Assembly (NCBI RefSeq): GCF_014635825.1
Contig: NZ_BMDO01000016.1
Span: 1 to 64,000 of the forward strand
Reading direction: 5' to 3'
Origin: Mucilaginibacter galii
Lineage (GTDB): Bacteria; Bacteroidota; Bacteroidia; Sphingobacteriales; Sphingobacteriaceae
Length of the DNA: 64,000 bases
Below the pieces are notes generated by a model. That model had not been told where the DNA came from. It did no database searches and worked only from the letters and a program-made list of their open reading frames with translations. Position 1 is the first letter of the stretch; the number at the start of each line of letters is the position of its first letter. The position numbers and the translations under genes were made by a program. Below are positions 18,197-27,301 of the stretch, in pieces.

Positions 18197-19534
18197 ATGA
18201 AAACTTTATATATAAAAAATATATTGCTGGTCGCTACGGTTTTAGTGACTGCTTCCTGCAAGAAGTACCTGGAAGTAATACCCAACAATGCCTTGCCTAC
18301 CGAAAGCGCCATAACAGATGCTGGCACCGCCCGTGCGGCGATCATTGGTGCTTACGATAGAGTTCAAGGTTATTATGCGTCAAGTTACCCAACACTGGGC
18401 ACTATCACTACCGATAACGTGGTATTCAACGGTACCCTGAGCGAATACCTGCAGTTAGATCAGAATGCCGTACCAACCGACAATGTGATCACGGTATCGG
18501 CTTATCAGAGCATCTACCGGGCCATCAATTCTGCTAACAGTGTGATAGCTTATGTACCCGCTGTACAGGACGCACAGTTAACTACAGTCGAAAAAAATAA
18601 AATTTTGAGCGAAGCTTACTTTATAAGAGCCTTAGGTTACTTTGACCTGGCTCGTGGCTGGGGTGGTGTTCAGTTACAGCTTAAACCGACTACCGACCTT
18701 ACGGTACTTAAAGGTATTAAACGCAGTACACTCGACCAAACTTACGACCAGGTACTGGCAGACTTGATACAGGCCGAACAATTGTTGCCCGAAGATGCTA
18801 CTACCCGTAACCGGGCGCAAAAGAGTGCTGCCCGTGCATTAAGAGCGCGGCTGCATCTTTACCGCAAACAGTGGGCCGATGCCGAGAATTATGCTACGCA
18901 AGTAATCAGCAATACCAAATACTCGTTAGTAAAACCATATAAAAGCTTCTTCACAGCACCGTTCCAAACAGCCGAATCGGTATTAGAGCTGGCCTACTCG
19001 GTTAACGACCGTAACACGTACTGGAACCTTTGGTACCCAAGTTCCGCAGGCGGGCAATACACCTTGAAGCCATCTGATGCTTTGGTTACTAAACTGAACA
19101 ACCCATCTATTGGCGGCACACGCAATACACTCGTAGCCGGCACTGGTAGTTCGGTTTACGGGGTATTGTATAACACTACCGCTACAGGAACAGATCCATC
19201 TTATCTCATTCGTATAGCCGAGTTGTACCTCATCCGTGCGGAGGCACGTGCCCAGCAAAACAAACTTGTTGAAGCCACAGCCGATTTGAATGCTGTGCGT
19301 TCAAGAGCTGATGCAGGCGCAACTACAGCGGTGGGCCAAGGTCCGTTGTTGCAGGCCATTGAGGATGAGAACGGCGTTGAGTTTGCCTTTGAGGCGCACC
19401 GCTGGTTTGACCTGGTGCGTACTGAGCGGGCCGGTGCAGTGCTTGGCTTAAACAACCGCAACTACTGGCTTTTCCCTATCCCCTACTCTGATGTATTATC
19501 AGACCCTGATGTAACTCAAAACCCTGGCTATTAA
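18197..19534 (+). CDS. SusD/RagB-type substrate-binding lipoprotein
   Basis: Cell-surface lid of the SusC transporter. Lipobox TASC places the lipidated Cys at residue 21. TPR-like helical region in the middle (NKILSEAYFIRALGYFDLAR) and the usual C-terminal motif GVEFAFEAHRWFDLVRTERA, then NPGY at the end. At 445 residues it is slightly short for the family. It starts 18 nt after the SusC stop. Confidence 0.95.
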   Translation: MKTLYIKNILLVATVLVTASCKKYLEVIPNNALPTESAITDAGTARAAIIGAYDRVQGYYASSYPTLGTITTDNVVFNGTLSEYLQLDQNAVPTDNVITVSAYQSIYRAINSANSVIAYVPAVQDAQLTTVEKNKILSEAYFIRALGYFDLARGWGGVQLQLKPTTDLTVLKGIKRSTLDQTYDQVLADLIQAEQLLPEDATTRNRAQKSAARALRARLHLYRKQWADAENYATQVISNTKYSLVKPYKSFFTAPFQTAESVLELAYSVNDRNTYWNLWYPSSAGGQYTLKPSDALVTKLNNPSIGGTRNTLVAGTGSSVYGVLYNTTATGTDPSYLIRIAELYLIRAEARAQQNKLVEATADLNAVRSRADAGATTAVGQGPLLQAIEDENGVEFAFEAHRWFDLVRTERAGAVLGLNNRNYWLFPIPYSDVLSDPDVTQNPGY

Positions 19535-19555
19535 TTTACTTAAACCATATATAAA

Positions 19556-22273
19556 ATGAAATTATTCCATAAGATTGGCGCTTCGCTTATAGTTATATTT
19601 ATAGTAACGCTGCAGCAAGTATCGGCACAAAACAATTACTTTTTCCCTAAAGCTACGGCTCTTGATAGTAGAATCCCAACGCCAGAGCAGTTCCTGGGGT
19701 ATCCTATCGGTTCGTATTTTACCCGGATAGATCAAGTCAACGCTTATTTTAGAGAGCTTGCCCGCGTAAGCGACCGGGTACACGTGCAAACTATTGGTAA
19801 AACTTACGAACAGCGCGAACAGATCATTGTGACCATTACCTCGCCGTCTAATTATGGCAGGTTAGAAGACATCCGTAAGGAACACCTGAACCAGATAGAT
19901 CCGGTGAAACCTGTTTTAGGAAACAATGCTCCAATCATTGTTCATTTGGGCTACGGAGTACATGGTAACGAAACTTCGAGTACTGAGGTAAGCTTGCTTA
20001 CCGGCTATTACCTGGCCGCAAGCAACGACCCAGAAACCCAAAAATGGCTGAGCGAGTCGATCATCTTCATCGATCCTGCCTTGAACCCTGATGGCCGCGA
20101 CCGTGCTGCTAACTGGCACAATGCCTATCATTCTTTCCCACCGGTGGGCGACCCGGTAGATAAAGAGCATGTTGAAGGTTGGCCTGCCGGGCGTACTAAC
20201 CACTATTTTACGGATCTTAACCGCGACTGGTTAAACCTGGTACAGGTAGAAAGCCGTAACCGCATAGAATTCTTTCACAAATGGTATCCTAACGTACAAA
20301 TTGATTTTCATGAGCAGGGAACCAACGCTACGTATTATTTTGAGCCATCCCCTAAACGCCACGAAAGCCCTATTGTGCCACAATTCTTATATGAATACCA
20401 GGCGATCTTAGCTAAGTACCATGCAAAAGCTTTAGATGATATTGGCTCGTTTTATTTTACCAAAGAAAATTATGATAACCTCTCGCCTATTTATGGTTCA
20501 ACTTATCCCAAGTTCTTTGGATCGGTAGCTGCTACATTTGAACAGGCCAGTTCGCGCGGCATTCAACAGGAATCGAGCAATGGATTGGTTACTTTTGCAT
20601 TCACTATCCGCAATCACCTGGCCACCAGTTTTTCTACCATCCGTGGTGCCGTTGCAGAAAAAGCAGGATTATTCAAAGTACAAAAAGACTTCTTTAAATA
20701 TGCTTTGGATCAAGGACAAAAAAACCCGGCCAAGTCATATGTATTTGGCGATAGCAAGGACGTAAATCTTACGCAAAAATTCTTGGGCCTGTTGTTACAG
20801 CACCGCATCAAAGTTTATGAGCTGAACGATAATTATACCCAGGATGGCAAAACGTTTGAGAAGAGTAAAGCTTACGTAGTGCCCTCGGCTCAACCCAACT
20901 TTTTGCTGGTACACTCCATATTTGAAGAAAACATATTGCAGGATAGCATCTATTATGATAATACAGGATGGAGCATCATCCACGCTTACGGTTTAAAATA
21001 TGCAAAAACACCGGTAGTGGTAGCTAAAGCAGCAGAGATTAATAGCCTGAGTCTGGCTAAAGGCGAGGTAGAAGGAGGCAAATCGAGCTATGCTTATTTA
21101 CTTAACTATAGCGACTATAATGCGAGTAAAGCGCTTTACAAATTGTTGCTTAAGAATGTACTGGTTAAGACCGCTTTCAAATCATTTACGGTAACCACAG
21201 GGTCGGGTAAACATGCTTATAGCTCGGGCTCGTTAGTGATACCGGTTGCTGGACAAAGCATTTCGGCCGATTCGCTTTATAAAGCCGTACAGGAAGTTGC
21301 CGCCAACACTCACATCAACGTATTAGCAGTAAACGGAGGTTTCAGTGCCGAAGGAATTGATTTGGGTAGCAGCAACATTAAAGCTATTCGTAAGCCGGAA
21401 GTAGCGTTGGCCTTCGGTCAGGGAGTAGTGGCTTCCGAAGCTGGTCAGGTATGGTACCTGCTAAACCAACAGTTGGATATGCCGGTAACTAAAATTGACC
21501 TGAGTAGCTTTGCACGGGCCTCCTTAAAAAGGTACAACGTGTTGGTACTGCCAGCAGGTAACTACAGTGCCTGGGACAACACCGTTGTTGAAAAACTAAA
21601 AAGCTGGGTGAATGATGGAGGTACGCTGATTACTTTTCAAACTGCTACAGCATGGGCTGTACAGCAAGGTTTAGTAAAAGAGAAGCTGGTTGAAGCCGAT
21701 TTTTCCAGCCGTGGTGGTCGTGGAGATACACCTGCGCCAGCTCCCGAACAAAATGTTGCAAATGCTGGTGCTCCTGCGCAAACGGCAAGTTCGACCCGCC
21801 GAAACAACGTGCCAGCCATTGTTGGAGCCGAAGATGCTACTGCAAAAAAAGAAAAACAAACCCGTTTAGACTATGCCCGCCAAGAAGATGTGGAAGGCTC
21901 AAGAAGAATTAACGGCGCCATTTTTCAGGCCGATTTGGATATTACCCACCCAATTGCTTTTGGCGTAACCAGCCGCAAACTGTTTATTAATAAAAATGGG
22001 CCAACCATATTAGTACCCAGTACTAATAAATACACCACTATTGCTCAATACAATAGCAAACCATTTATAAATGGTTATTCCTCAAAGGTTAACATCAACA
22101 GAGTAGCCAACTCTGCAGCTATTATAGCTGCTGCAAATGGTAACGGCGAGGTGGTTCTTTTTGCTGACGATCCTACTTATCGTGGGTACTGGTTAGGTAC
22201 AAACCGGTTGTTTTTAAATGCCATCTTTTTTGCCAACCTGCTTAACGGCGGCGGCGGCCTTGGCGGCGAATAA
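19556..22273 (+). CDS. M14-family zinc carboxypeptidase, secreted
   Basis: Zinc metallopeptidase of the M14 fold with a signal peptide (cleaved near VSAQ, residue 24). Zinc ligands are visible: His136 and Glu139 in GVHGNETSS, and His252 in DFHEQG; the substrate-binding Arg region follows in NPDGRDRAANW, and the catalytic Glu is most likely Glu329 in ATFEQASSRG. Residues after about 400 form a second, glutamine-amidotransferase-like region (VLVLPAGNYSAWD) whose role is unknown, split by a Ala/Pro-rich linker near 720-760. It follows SusD by 21 nt, so the three genes form an operon for peptide capture and trimming. Confidence 0.9.
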   Translation: MKLFHKIGASLIVIFIVTLQQVSAQNNYFFPKATALDSRIPTPEQFLGYPIGSYFTRIDQVNAYFRELARVSDRVHVQTIGKTYEQREQIIVTITSPSNYGRLEDIRKEHLNQIDPVKPVLGNNAPIIVHLGYGVHGNETSSTEVSLLTGYYLAASNDPETQKWLSESIIFIDPALNPDGRDRAANWHNAYHSFPPVGDPVDKEHVEGWPAGRTNHYFTDLNRDWLNLVQVESRNRIEFFHKWYPNVQIDFHEQGTNATYYFEPSPKRHESPIVPQFLYEYQAILAKYHAKALDDIGSFYFTKENYDNLSPIYGSTYPKFFGSVAATFEQASSRGIQQESSNGLVTFAFTIRNHLATSFSTIRGAVAEKAGLFKVQKDFFKYALDQGQKNPAKSYVFGDSKDVNLTQKFLGLLLQHRIKVYELNDNYTQDGKTFEKSKAYVVPSAQPNFLLVHSIFEENILQDSIYYDNTGWSIIHAYGLKYAKTPVVVAKAAEINSLSLAKGEVEGGKSSYAYLLNYSDYNASKALYKLLLKNVLVKTAFKSFTVTTGSGKHAYSSGSLVIPVAGQSISADSLYKAVQEVAANTHINVLAVNGGFSAEGIDLGSSNIKAIRKPEVALAFGQGVVASEAGQVWYLLNQQLDMPVTKIDLSSFARASLKRYNVLVLPAGNYSAWDNTVVEKLKSWVNDGGTLITFQTATAWAVQQGLVKEKLVEADFSSRGGRGDTPAPAPEQNVANAGAPAQTASSTRRNNVPAIVGAEDATAKKEKQTRLDYARQEDVEGSRRINGAIFQADLDITHPIAFGVTSRKLFINKNGPTILVPSTNKYTTIAQYNSKPFINGYSSKVNINRVANSAAIIAAANGNGEVVLFADDPTYRGYWLGTNRLFLNAIFFANLLNGGGGLGGE

Positions 22274-22314
22274 TTAACTTAAGTGCCATTTGCAACAGCA
22301 GGTGGCACTCATAA

Positions 22315-22386
22315 GGCGGAGTGGCCGAGTGGCTAGGCAGAGGTCTGCAAAACCTTTTACGACGGTTCGAATCCGTCCTCACGCCT
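22315..22386 (+). tRNA. tRNA-Cys (GCA)
   Basis: Cloverleaf with anticodon GCA in loop CTGCAAA, anticodon stem GAGGT/ACCTT, T-arm GACGG-TTCGAAT-CCGTC, and D-arm containing GAGTGGCTAGG. CCA is not encoded. The acceptor stem GGCGGAG pairs with CTC-A-CGCC only if one A is bulged; the regular partner would be CTCCGCC. This might weaken the tRNA or be tolerated. Confidence 0.85.
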
Positions 22387-22466
22387 CACTTTGTTATCAA
22401 AATTCAGGCATTTGTAAAAACCTGAATACACTTGGCAGGTGATATGGTTTATTTTATACAATTCCA

Positions 22467-22474
22467 TACATTTG
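22467..22474 (+). promoter_or_regulatory. Bacteroidota-type -7 box before the ATP-grasp gene
   Basis: TACATTTG matches the TAnnTTTG consensus and lies 31 nt before the ATG at 22506. No convincing -33 element was seen. Confidence 0.45.
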
Positions 22475-22505
22475 AATGTCTACCAGATCCGTAGATTAAT
22501 ATTTT

Positions 22506-23480
22506 ATGAGCAAGATCGTCATTTCACACGAGCATCCCGATTGGTTTAAACCATTGTTCGCCGAACTAGAAAAAAGGGGAATACCCTATGAAACAGTAAA
22601 CCCTACACAACATAATTACGCCATTGAAGAAAGCGCGCCCGATATCGCGCTTTTCTTTAATCGCATGAGTCCGTCTGCTTATCTGCGCGGCGGTGTACAG
22701 GGTACGTTTTATACATTAAATTATTTAAAGCATTTAGAAGAGCATGGCATCCGGGTGATCAATGGCTACAAGGCATTTGTTTACGAAACGTCAAAAGCAT
22801 TACAACTTCAATTGCTGCAAAAGCTGGGCATCAAATTTCCTAAGTCGAGAGTGATCAACCATCCATCGCAAATAGAAGCCGCCACTGAGGGGTTAAGGTT
22901 CCCGATCGTGGTTAAGGCTAACATTGGCGGTAGTGGTGCCGGTATCGAGAAATTTGATTCGATAGAAGAAGTGCGCGAAGCAGTAAAGAATGAACAGATC
23001 GATCTGGGAATAGATCATACGGCATTGGTGCAGGAATTTATTCCGGCACGTGGCGGCTATATTACGCGTGTAGAAACGCTTGGCGGCAAGTATCTGTATG
23101 CCATCAGGGTTTATACATCGGGCGAGAGCTTTAATCTTTGCCCGGCAGACATTTGCCAAACCACCACTGGTCAGGACTTGGTGCGCAATGCATGCGCGGT
23201 GGATGCACCCAAGAACGGGCTTAAGGTGGAATCCTATACACCGCCTCCTAATATTATTAAGAGCATTGAGACTATAATGGAGCAAAGCGGTATTGACGTT
23301 GGTGGTATCGAATACATTATTGACGATCGTGATGGTGAGGTATTATATTATGATGTGAACGCCCTTTCGAACTTTGTTGCCGATGCTGTGAACGTGATCG
23401 GTTTTAACCCGCACGAACGCCTGGTTGACTTCCTGGAGAAGGAAGCTGTGCAAGAAATTGAGAATATTGCTGTTGTTTAA
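22506..23480 (+). CDS. ATP-grasp ligase, RimK-like
   Basis: Carboxylate-amine/thiol ligase of the ATP-grasp fold, 324 residues. The N-terminal domain is short; the ATP-binding part includes TSKALQLQLLQKLGIKFP, PIVVKANIGGSGAGI (glycine-rich loop with the phosphate-contacting Lys) and the magnesium-binding end YYDVNALSNF. It is soluble and without signal peptide. RimK-type enzymes join amino acids to proteins or small molecules with ATP. The flavin monooxygenase gene begins 28 nt downstream, so the two probably modify the same small molecule. The substrate is unknown. Confidence 0.85.
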   Translation: MSKIVISHEHPDWFKPLFAELEKRGIPYETVNPTQHNYAIEESAPDIALFFNRMSPSAYLRGGVQGTFYTLNYLKHLEEHGIRVINGYKAFVYETSKALQLQLLQKLGIKFPKSRVINHPSQIEAATEGLRFPIVVKANIGGSGAGIEKFDSIEEVREAVKNEQIDLGIDHTALVQEFIPARGGYITRVETLGGKYLYAIRVYTSGESFNLCPADICQTTTGQDLVRNACAVDAPKNGLKVESYTPPPNIIKSIETIMEQSGIDVGGIEYIIDDRDGEVLYYDVNALSNFVADAVNVIGFNPHERLVDFLEKEAVQEIENIAVV

Positions 23481-23508
23481 GATCAGCTAAACCTAAAGAA
23501 AACCAAAT

Positions 23509-24543
23509 ATGGAATATGGATACTGGCTGCCGGTATTTGGCGGCTGGCTGCGCAATGTAGAAGATGAGAACATGACCCCGACCTGGGATTATGTGAAAAA
23601 GCTGGCTATCAGAAGCGAGGAAATCGGTTTTGACCTGGCTCTGATTGCCGAACTTTACCTGAACGATATTAAAGGAGAAGAAGAGGCATCGCTTGATGCA
23701 TGGTCTACCGCTGCGGCATTAGCTGCCGTTACTCATAAACAGGAATTGATGGTTGCGGTTAGGCCTACTTTTCATAACCCGGCTCAATTGGCCAAACAGG
23801 CTGCCAATATTGATCACATTAGTGGCGGGCGCATTTCACTCAATGTGGTATCATCATGGTGGAAAGATGAAGCCGAGAAATACGGTATACAGTTTGAGCA
23901 GCACGATGACCGCTATGCCCGTACGGCCGAATGGCTGGAGGTAGTGGATAAGGTTTGGAAACAAGACCATTTTAGTTTTGAAGGTAAATACTATAAAGTA
24001 AAAGATAACATATTGCAGCCCAAACCCGTGCCTAACCGCCCGCGACCGAAGATCTATGCCGGCGGCGAATCGGAAGCCGCAAAAGAGCTTATATCTTCAA
24101 CCTGTGATGGCTATGTGATGCACGGCGATTCTCCCGAAATGATTGGCCGTCGTATAGCAGACCTTAGCGAACGACGGGAAAAGAAAGGCTTACCACCCAT
24201 GAAGTTTGGTGTGGCTGCATATAGTATTATTCGAGATAGTGATTTAGAAGTAAAACGCGAACTCGAACGGATCACCAATGTAAAAGAAGGGTCTTCGGGA
24301 TATAAAAATTATCAGCAATGGTTATCCGGTACACAGCTAGATCAGCATGTATCTCTACAGGACTATTCTGTTTCTAACCGTGGCCTGCGTTCTGGGTTAA
24401 TTGGAACACCATGGCAGGTACAGGATCACATTGCCAAATTTGAAAAGATCGGTGTAGATTTCTTCTTATTGCAATGTAGTCCTCAATTAGAAGAGATGGA
24501 GCGTTTCTCGGATAGTATTATTGCAGCTCAAGTACAAGGTTAG
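23509..24543 (+). CDS. LLM-class flavin-dependent monooxygenase (SsuD-like)
   Basis: Bacterial-luciferase-like TIM-barrel enzyme using reduced FMN. Typical features: EYGYWLPVFGGWLRN at the N-terminus, MVAVRPTFHNPAQLAKQAA, GGRISLNVVSSWW, RYARTAEWLEVVDKVW and KIYAGGESEAAKE. Length (344) fits alkanesulfonate-monooxygenase-like members. The pairing with an ATP-grasp ligase, and not with a sulfonate transporter, argues against simple sulfur scavenging and for a biosynthetic or tailoring role. No flavin reductase gene is nearby. Confidence 0.9.
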   Translation: MEYGYWLPVFGGWLRNVEDENMTPTWDYVKKLAIRSEEIGFDLALIAELYLNDIKGEEEASLDAWSTAAALAAVTHKQELMVAVRPTFHNPAQLAKQAANIDHISGGRISLNVVSSWWKDEAEKYGIQFEQHDDRYARTAEWLEVVDKVWKQDHFSFEGKYYKVKDNILQPKPVPNRPRPKIYAGGESEAAKELISSTCDGYVMHGDSPEMIGRRIADLSERREKKGLPPMKFGVAAYSIIRDSDLEVKRELERITNVKEGSSGYKNYQQWLSGTQLDQHVSLQDYSVSNRGLRSGLIGTPWQVQDHIAKFEKIGVDFFLLQCSPQLEEMERFSDSIIAAQVQG

Positions 24544-25178
24544 CTGAGCCTTGGGATTTTATAATGAGTAGAATTATATATTCTTATCTTTACAATCGCA
24601 AGACTTCTGATGGAAACATTAATATCCACTTAATTATCATACAATTAGCAAAAGTCCTGTTACTATATGATTGATCGAAATTCTACTCATATCACAGTGA
24701 CAGCCTTTTCGTATTTTGACCTATTTTAAGACTCGGATGGAATTTGCATGAAAAGCATCATGCTGTGCCGGATCAATGGAGGGATGCGCCAAAGTGAAGA
24801 CTTCGGTTTGTTGAAAGTCTTTAGTGGCTTTTTCTATAGCCATTATCAAGGCTGTGGTTAAATATACTTTTTTTTTAGATCATCTTCAATTATATCAACT
24901 ATAAATTTAAAGAGTCTTAACAACAGCGCTGATCAAGCCGATGCAAATACAGGTTGTTTCGTTAAATATCCATATTTAAATCTAAAGATGACTGCATTAC
25001 AGGTAACATATGTATTGGCGTAAACGTAGTGGTTAGATTAGATAATCAAAGAGAGTGATAAAATGTGTAAATATACATTGCCAAGTGACTACAAGACTTG
25101 GCTACATGTAATTGAATTCAAATCATCAATCAAGCGGTTCGATAATAGTCCGTGCAAGAATATCCAAACGCAAAAATG
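24544..25178. other. Intergenic region with a coding remnant
   Basis: Minus-strand codons from about 24876 down to the stop at 24721-24723 read KKKVYLTTALIMAIEKATKD, then TLAHPSIDPAQHDAFHANSI, which looks like the C-terminus of a real protein. Just upstream, across a run of nine A on the minus strand, the reading continues in another frame (FIVDIIEDDL). This is a gene remnant of unknown family with a homopolymer frameshift. A partial T-arm-like motif (ATCAAGCGGTTCGAT) sits at 25129-25143. Nothing else was found. Confidence 0.4.
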
Positions 25179-25851
25179 GCCTACGTAACCCGTCACACCA
25201 GATCCCATTGGGTAAGACCGTGCCGCTTACGCAAAGAATCAAATTACTCAAGTTAGCCGCCAGGCAAAACATGTGGATCATCGAGGAAGATTACGAAAGC
25301 GAGTTCCGTTATAAGCACCGGCCGATACCGGCGCTAAAAGGCTTGGATACTTTTGGCAAGGTCATTCATATTGGATATTTTAACAGGACCATCTTTTCGG
25401 TTTTGCGCATAGGCTATATGGTATTACCGACTGTTGAAATGGCGCAGCATATTACTATGATCAAAGCAATGACCGACCGTCAGGATGGGATAATTGATCA
25501 CGCAATACTTACAAAGTTTATTGTTGAAGGTCACTTTCTACGGCACCTGCGCCGGATGAGGCTGATTTATAAAAAATTACAGACGAAACTTATCTCCTTG
25601 TTGAAAAAGCATTTCGGGAATGAAATTCGCATCACGTCCACGGATGCAGGAATGCATATCATTGTTTGGTTCCTAAATGCCAAGCATCCCGAAAACATTC
25701 CTCAATTAGCTAAGGAGATTGGAATGGTCATTTATGCCGTCGATTAGCTAGCCTTGAAGTTTGAAATCCCAACGCCTTTATTTTAGGGTCTACTGGATCC
25801 AAAGGAATGGTGATGGAAGATGCCGTTGTCAAGCTTAAGCAAATAGTATAA
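25179..25851 (+). pseudogene. MocR-type (GntR/aminotransferase) regulator, decayed
   Basis: Remnant of the PLP-binding aminotransferase domain of a MocR/PdxR-like regulator. Recognisable parts: NPSHQIPLGKTVPLTQRI, WIIEEDYESEFRYKHRPIPAL, and HIGYFNRTIFSVLRIGYMVLP. In functional members the last motif reads FSK with the PLP-binding lysine; here it is FNR, so the lysine is lost. AYVT at 25179-25190 is in another frame from PSHQ, consistent with one missing base, and after the stop at 25745-25747 the family C-terminus continues (LALKFEIPTPLF, then GSTGSKGMVMEDAVVKLKQI in a shifted frame) to 25851. The N-terminal winged-helix domain is missing altogether. Confidence 0.85.
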
Positions 25852-25971
25852 ATGGCATAATTAACAATCCTAAATTTCAAACCTATCTGTAGACTAAAGT
25901 AAATTGGGTACGTTAATCTATATGAATTGAATTTATACCCTAAAATATTAATTTAAGGAAAAGGGTTTTTT

Positions 25972-26045
25972 TCAATCGATTCAATCTTCGACTTAACATC
26001 TTGAAGATCAGTTAAAAAGTTCGACTTTTGTCCGGTTCCTTCTAC
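25972..26045 (+). repeat. Dispersed tRNA-end-like element, copy B
   Basis: 74-nt unit aligned without gaps to copy A (12421-12494); core at 26019-26045 is identical to that of A. From 26042 to 26092 it is identical over 51 nt to copy C (28639-28689), including the terminator. Confidence 0.75.
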
Positions 26046-26051
26046 CCAAGT

Positions 26052-26084
26052 AAAAAGCCTCAAGTCGAAAGATTGAGGCTTTTT
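26052..26084 (+). terminator. Rho-independent terminator after copy B
   Basis: AAAAAGCCTCAA (26052-26063) pairs exactly with TTGAGGCTTTTT (26073-26084) around a 9-nt loop. The symmetric A- and T-tracts make it potentially bidirectional. Confidence 0.85.
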
Positions 26085-26233
26085 GCATTTCGTATATATC
26101 TATCAGACTCACATTAGGCCTTCGATTATAGGTTATAGTCATGTGCCGCTAAATCATCGGATTATGAATCAAGTAAATTCTGATAAAATTTTAATTTAAT
26201 ACCGCAAACTTATAATCTTTGCATTCTCAGGCT

Positions 26234-27148
26234 ATGCAAACTTTTTTAATAAAACAGCATCTTTTTAAGGAAACTGAATACCCATTAAGGTACCAACGAA
26301 GCGTATTACTTAAGACGGTGACTGTTCAGTTTGGTGTTCTTTTTCTTTTCCTATTGCTGTTTAAACCTTTTGGTACCTATGTGCCGGAGCACCGGGTGAA
26401 TTATTCCATCATCTGTCTCCTGCACGCCCTTTCGCCCAGCCTCATTATCTATGCCTACTTCTATTTATTAAGTTATGTATACGAGTATACCTCCAGGCTT
26501 AAAAGTTGGACTCTACTACAGGAGTATGCGCACCTTGCCATTGCTTTCTTTTTAGTAGGGCTCGCAAGTTTTTCAATGCGAAGCTTAATTTATAATAATC
26601 CGAATAACTGGTCATGGGGTTATTTGGGAGAAGAGATCCGCAACTGTTACCTGGCGGGCATCCTTTTTTATTTTCTATTACTCTTTGCAGGTGCGTACTT
26701 GCGGTCAAACCAAGCACCCTTTGCAACTGAAGAAGATCTTATTGATACCGATCTTCCGAACGAGAGCAAAGGTACTGTGAATACCAAAATGTCTATTAAA
26801 ACGCAGGTAAAACAAGATGATTTCAGCTTTAATCCTGCCAATCTTCTCTATGCCAAAGCAGATGGCAATTACATTGAGCTCACTCTTAGCATCAATAACC
26901 AGGTCTTTACTGAGTTGAAGAGAATATCGCTTAAACAGTTCGAAGCGCAGCTCGCGACTTGCCCTTTCCTGTTTAGGTGCCATCGGGCATATTTGGTTAA
27001 TTTACAGCACATCAAAAAGGTTTCCGGTAATGCGCAAGGATACACGCTTTTGCTACATATGGCCGAAGAACGGGTGCCTGTTTCTAGAACGCAGTTAGAA
27101 GTATTCAATAGTCGCTTTGAAAAATTGGCTGGCGCTATTGCTGGCTGA
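26234..27148 (+). CDS. Membrane-anchored LytTR transcriptional regulator
   Basis: 304 residues from ATG 26234; I prefer this to the upstream TTG because a -7-like box (TATAATCTTTG) overlaps that TTG. The N-terminal half has four hydrophobic segments (VQFGVLFLFLLLFKPFG; IICLLHALSPSLIIYAYFYL; LAIAFFLVGLASF; LAGILFYFLLLFAGAYL). The C-terminal 100 residues form a LytTR DNA-binding domain: LLYAKADGNYIELTL, RCHRAYLVNLQHI and VPVSRTQLEVF. Such proteins bind direct repeats and often have no separate sensor kinase. The acyltransferase gene 153 nt downstream is the likely target or partner. Confidence 0.9.
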   Translation: MQTFLIKQHLFKETEYPLRYQRSVLLKTVTVQFGVLFLFLLLFKPFGTYVPEHRVNYSIICLLHALSPSLIIYAYFYLLSYVYEYTSRLKSWTLLQEYAHLAIAFFLVGLASFSMRSLIYNNPNNWSWGYLGEEIRNCYLAGILFYFLLLFAGAYLRSNQAPFATEEDLIDTDLPNESKGTVNTKMSIKTQVKQDDFSFNPANLLYAKADGNYIELTLSINNQVFTELKRISLKQFEAQLATCPFLFRCHRAYLVNLQHIKKVSGNAQGYTLLLHMAEERVPVSRTQLEVFNSRFEKLAGAIAG

Positions 27149-27301
27149 TTGTTGTTCATCACAAAGGTTTGTCGCTGGTCACAACGCCCTTTTATGGCAT
27201 CTAAGAACATAGTAGGTTTGCCATCACACTTCCGAATGTTAAGCAAGTTTATTTGCCAAGAAACTTCGGTAAGCATATAATCACTTCCAAAAGAATAAAT
27301 C

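Larger units (their letters stand above)
25852..26233. other. Intergenic region with element copy B
   Basis: About 380 nt. It contains element copy B, its terminator, and an AT-rich promoter-like stretch (TATAATCTTTG, 26211-26221) just ahead of the LytTR gene. No gene seen. Confidence 0.6.
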
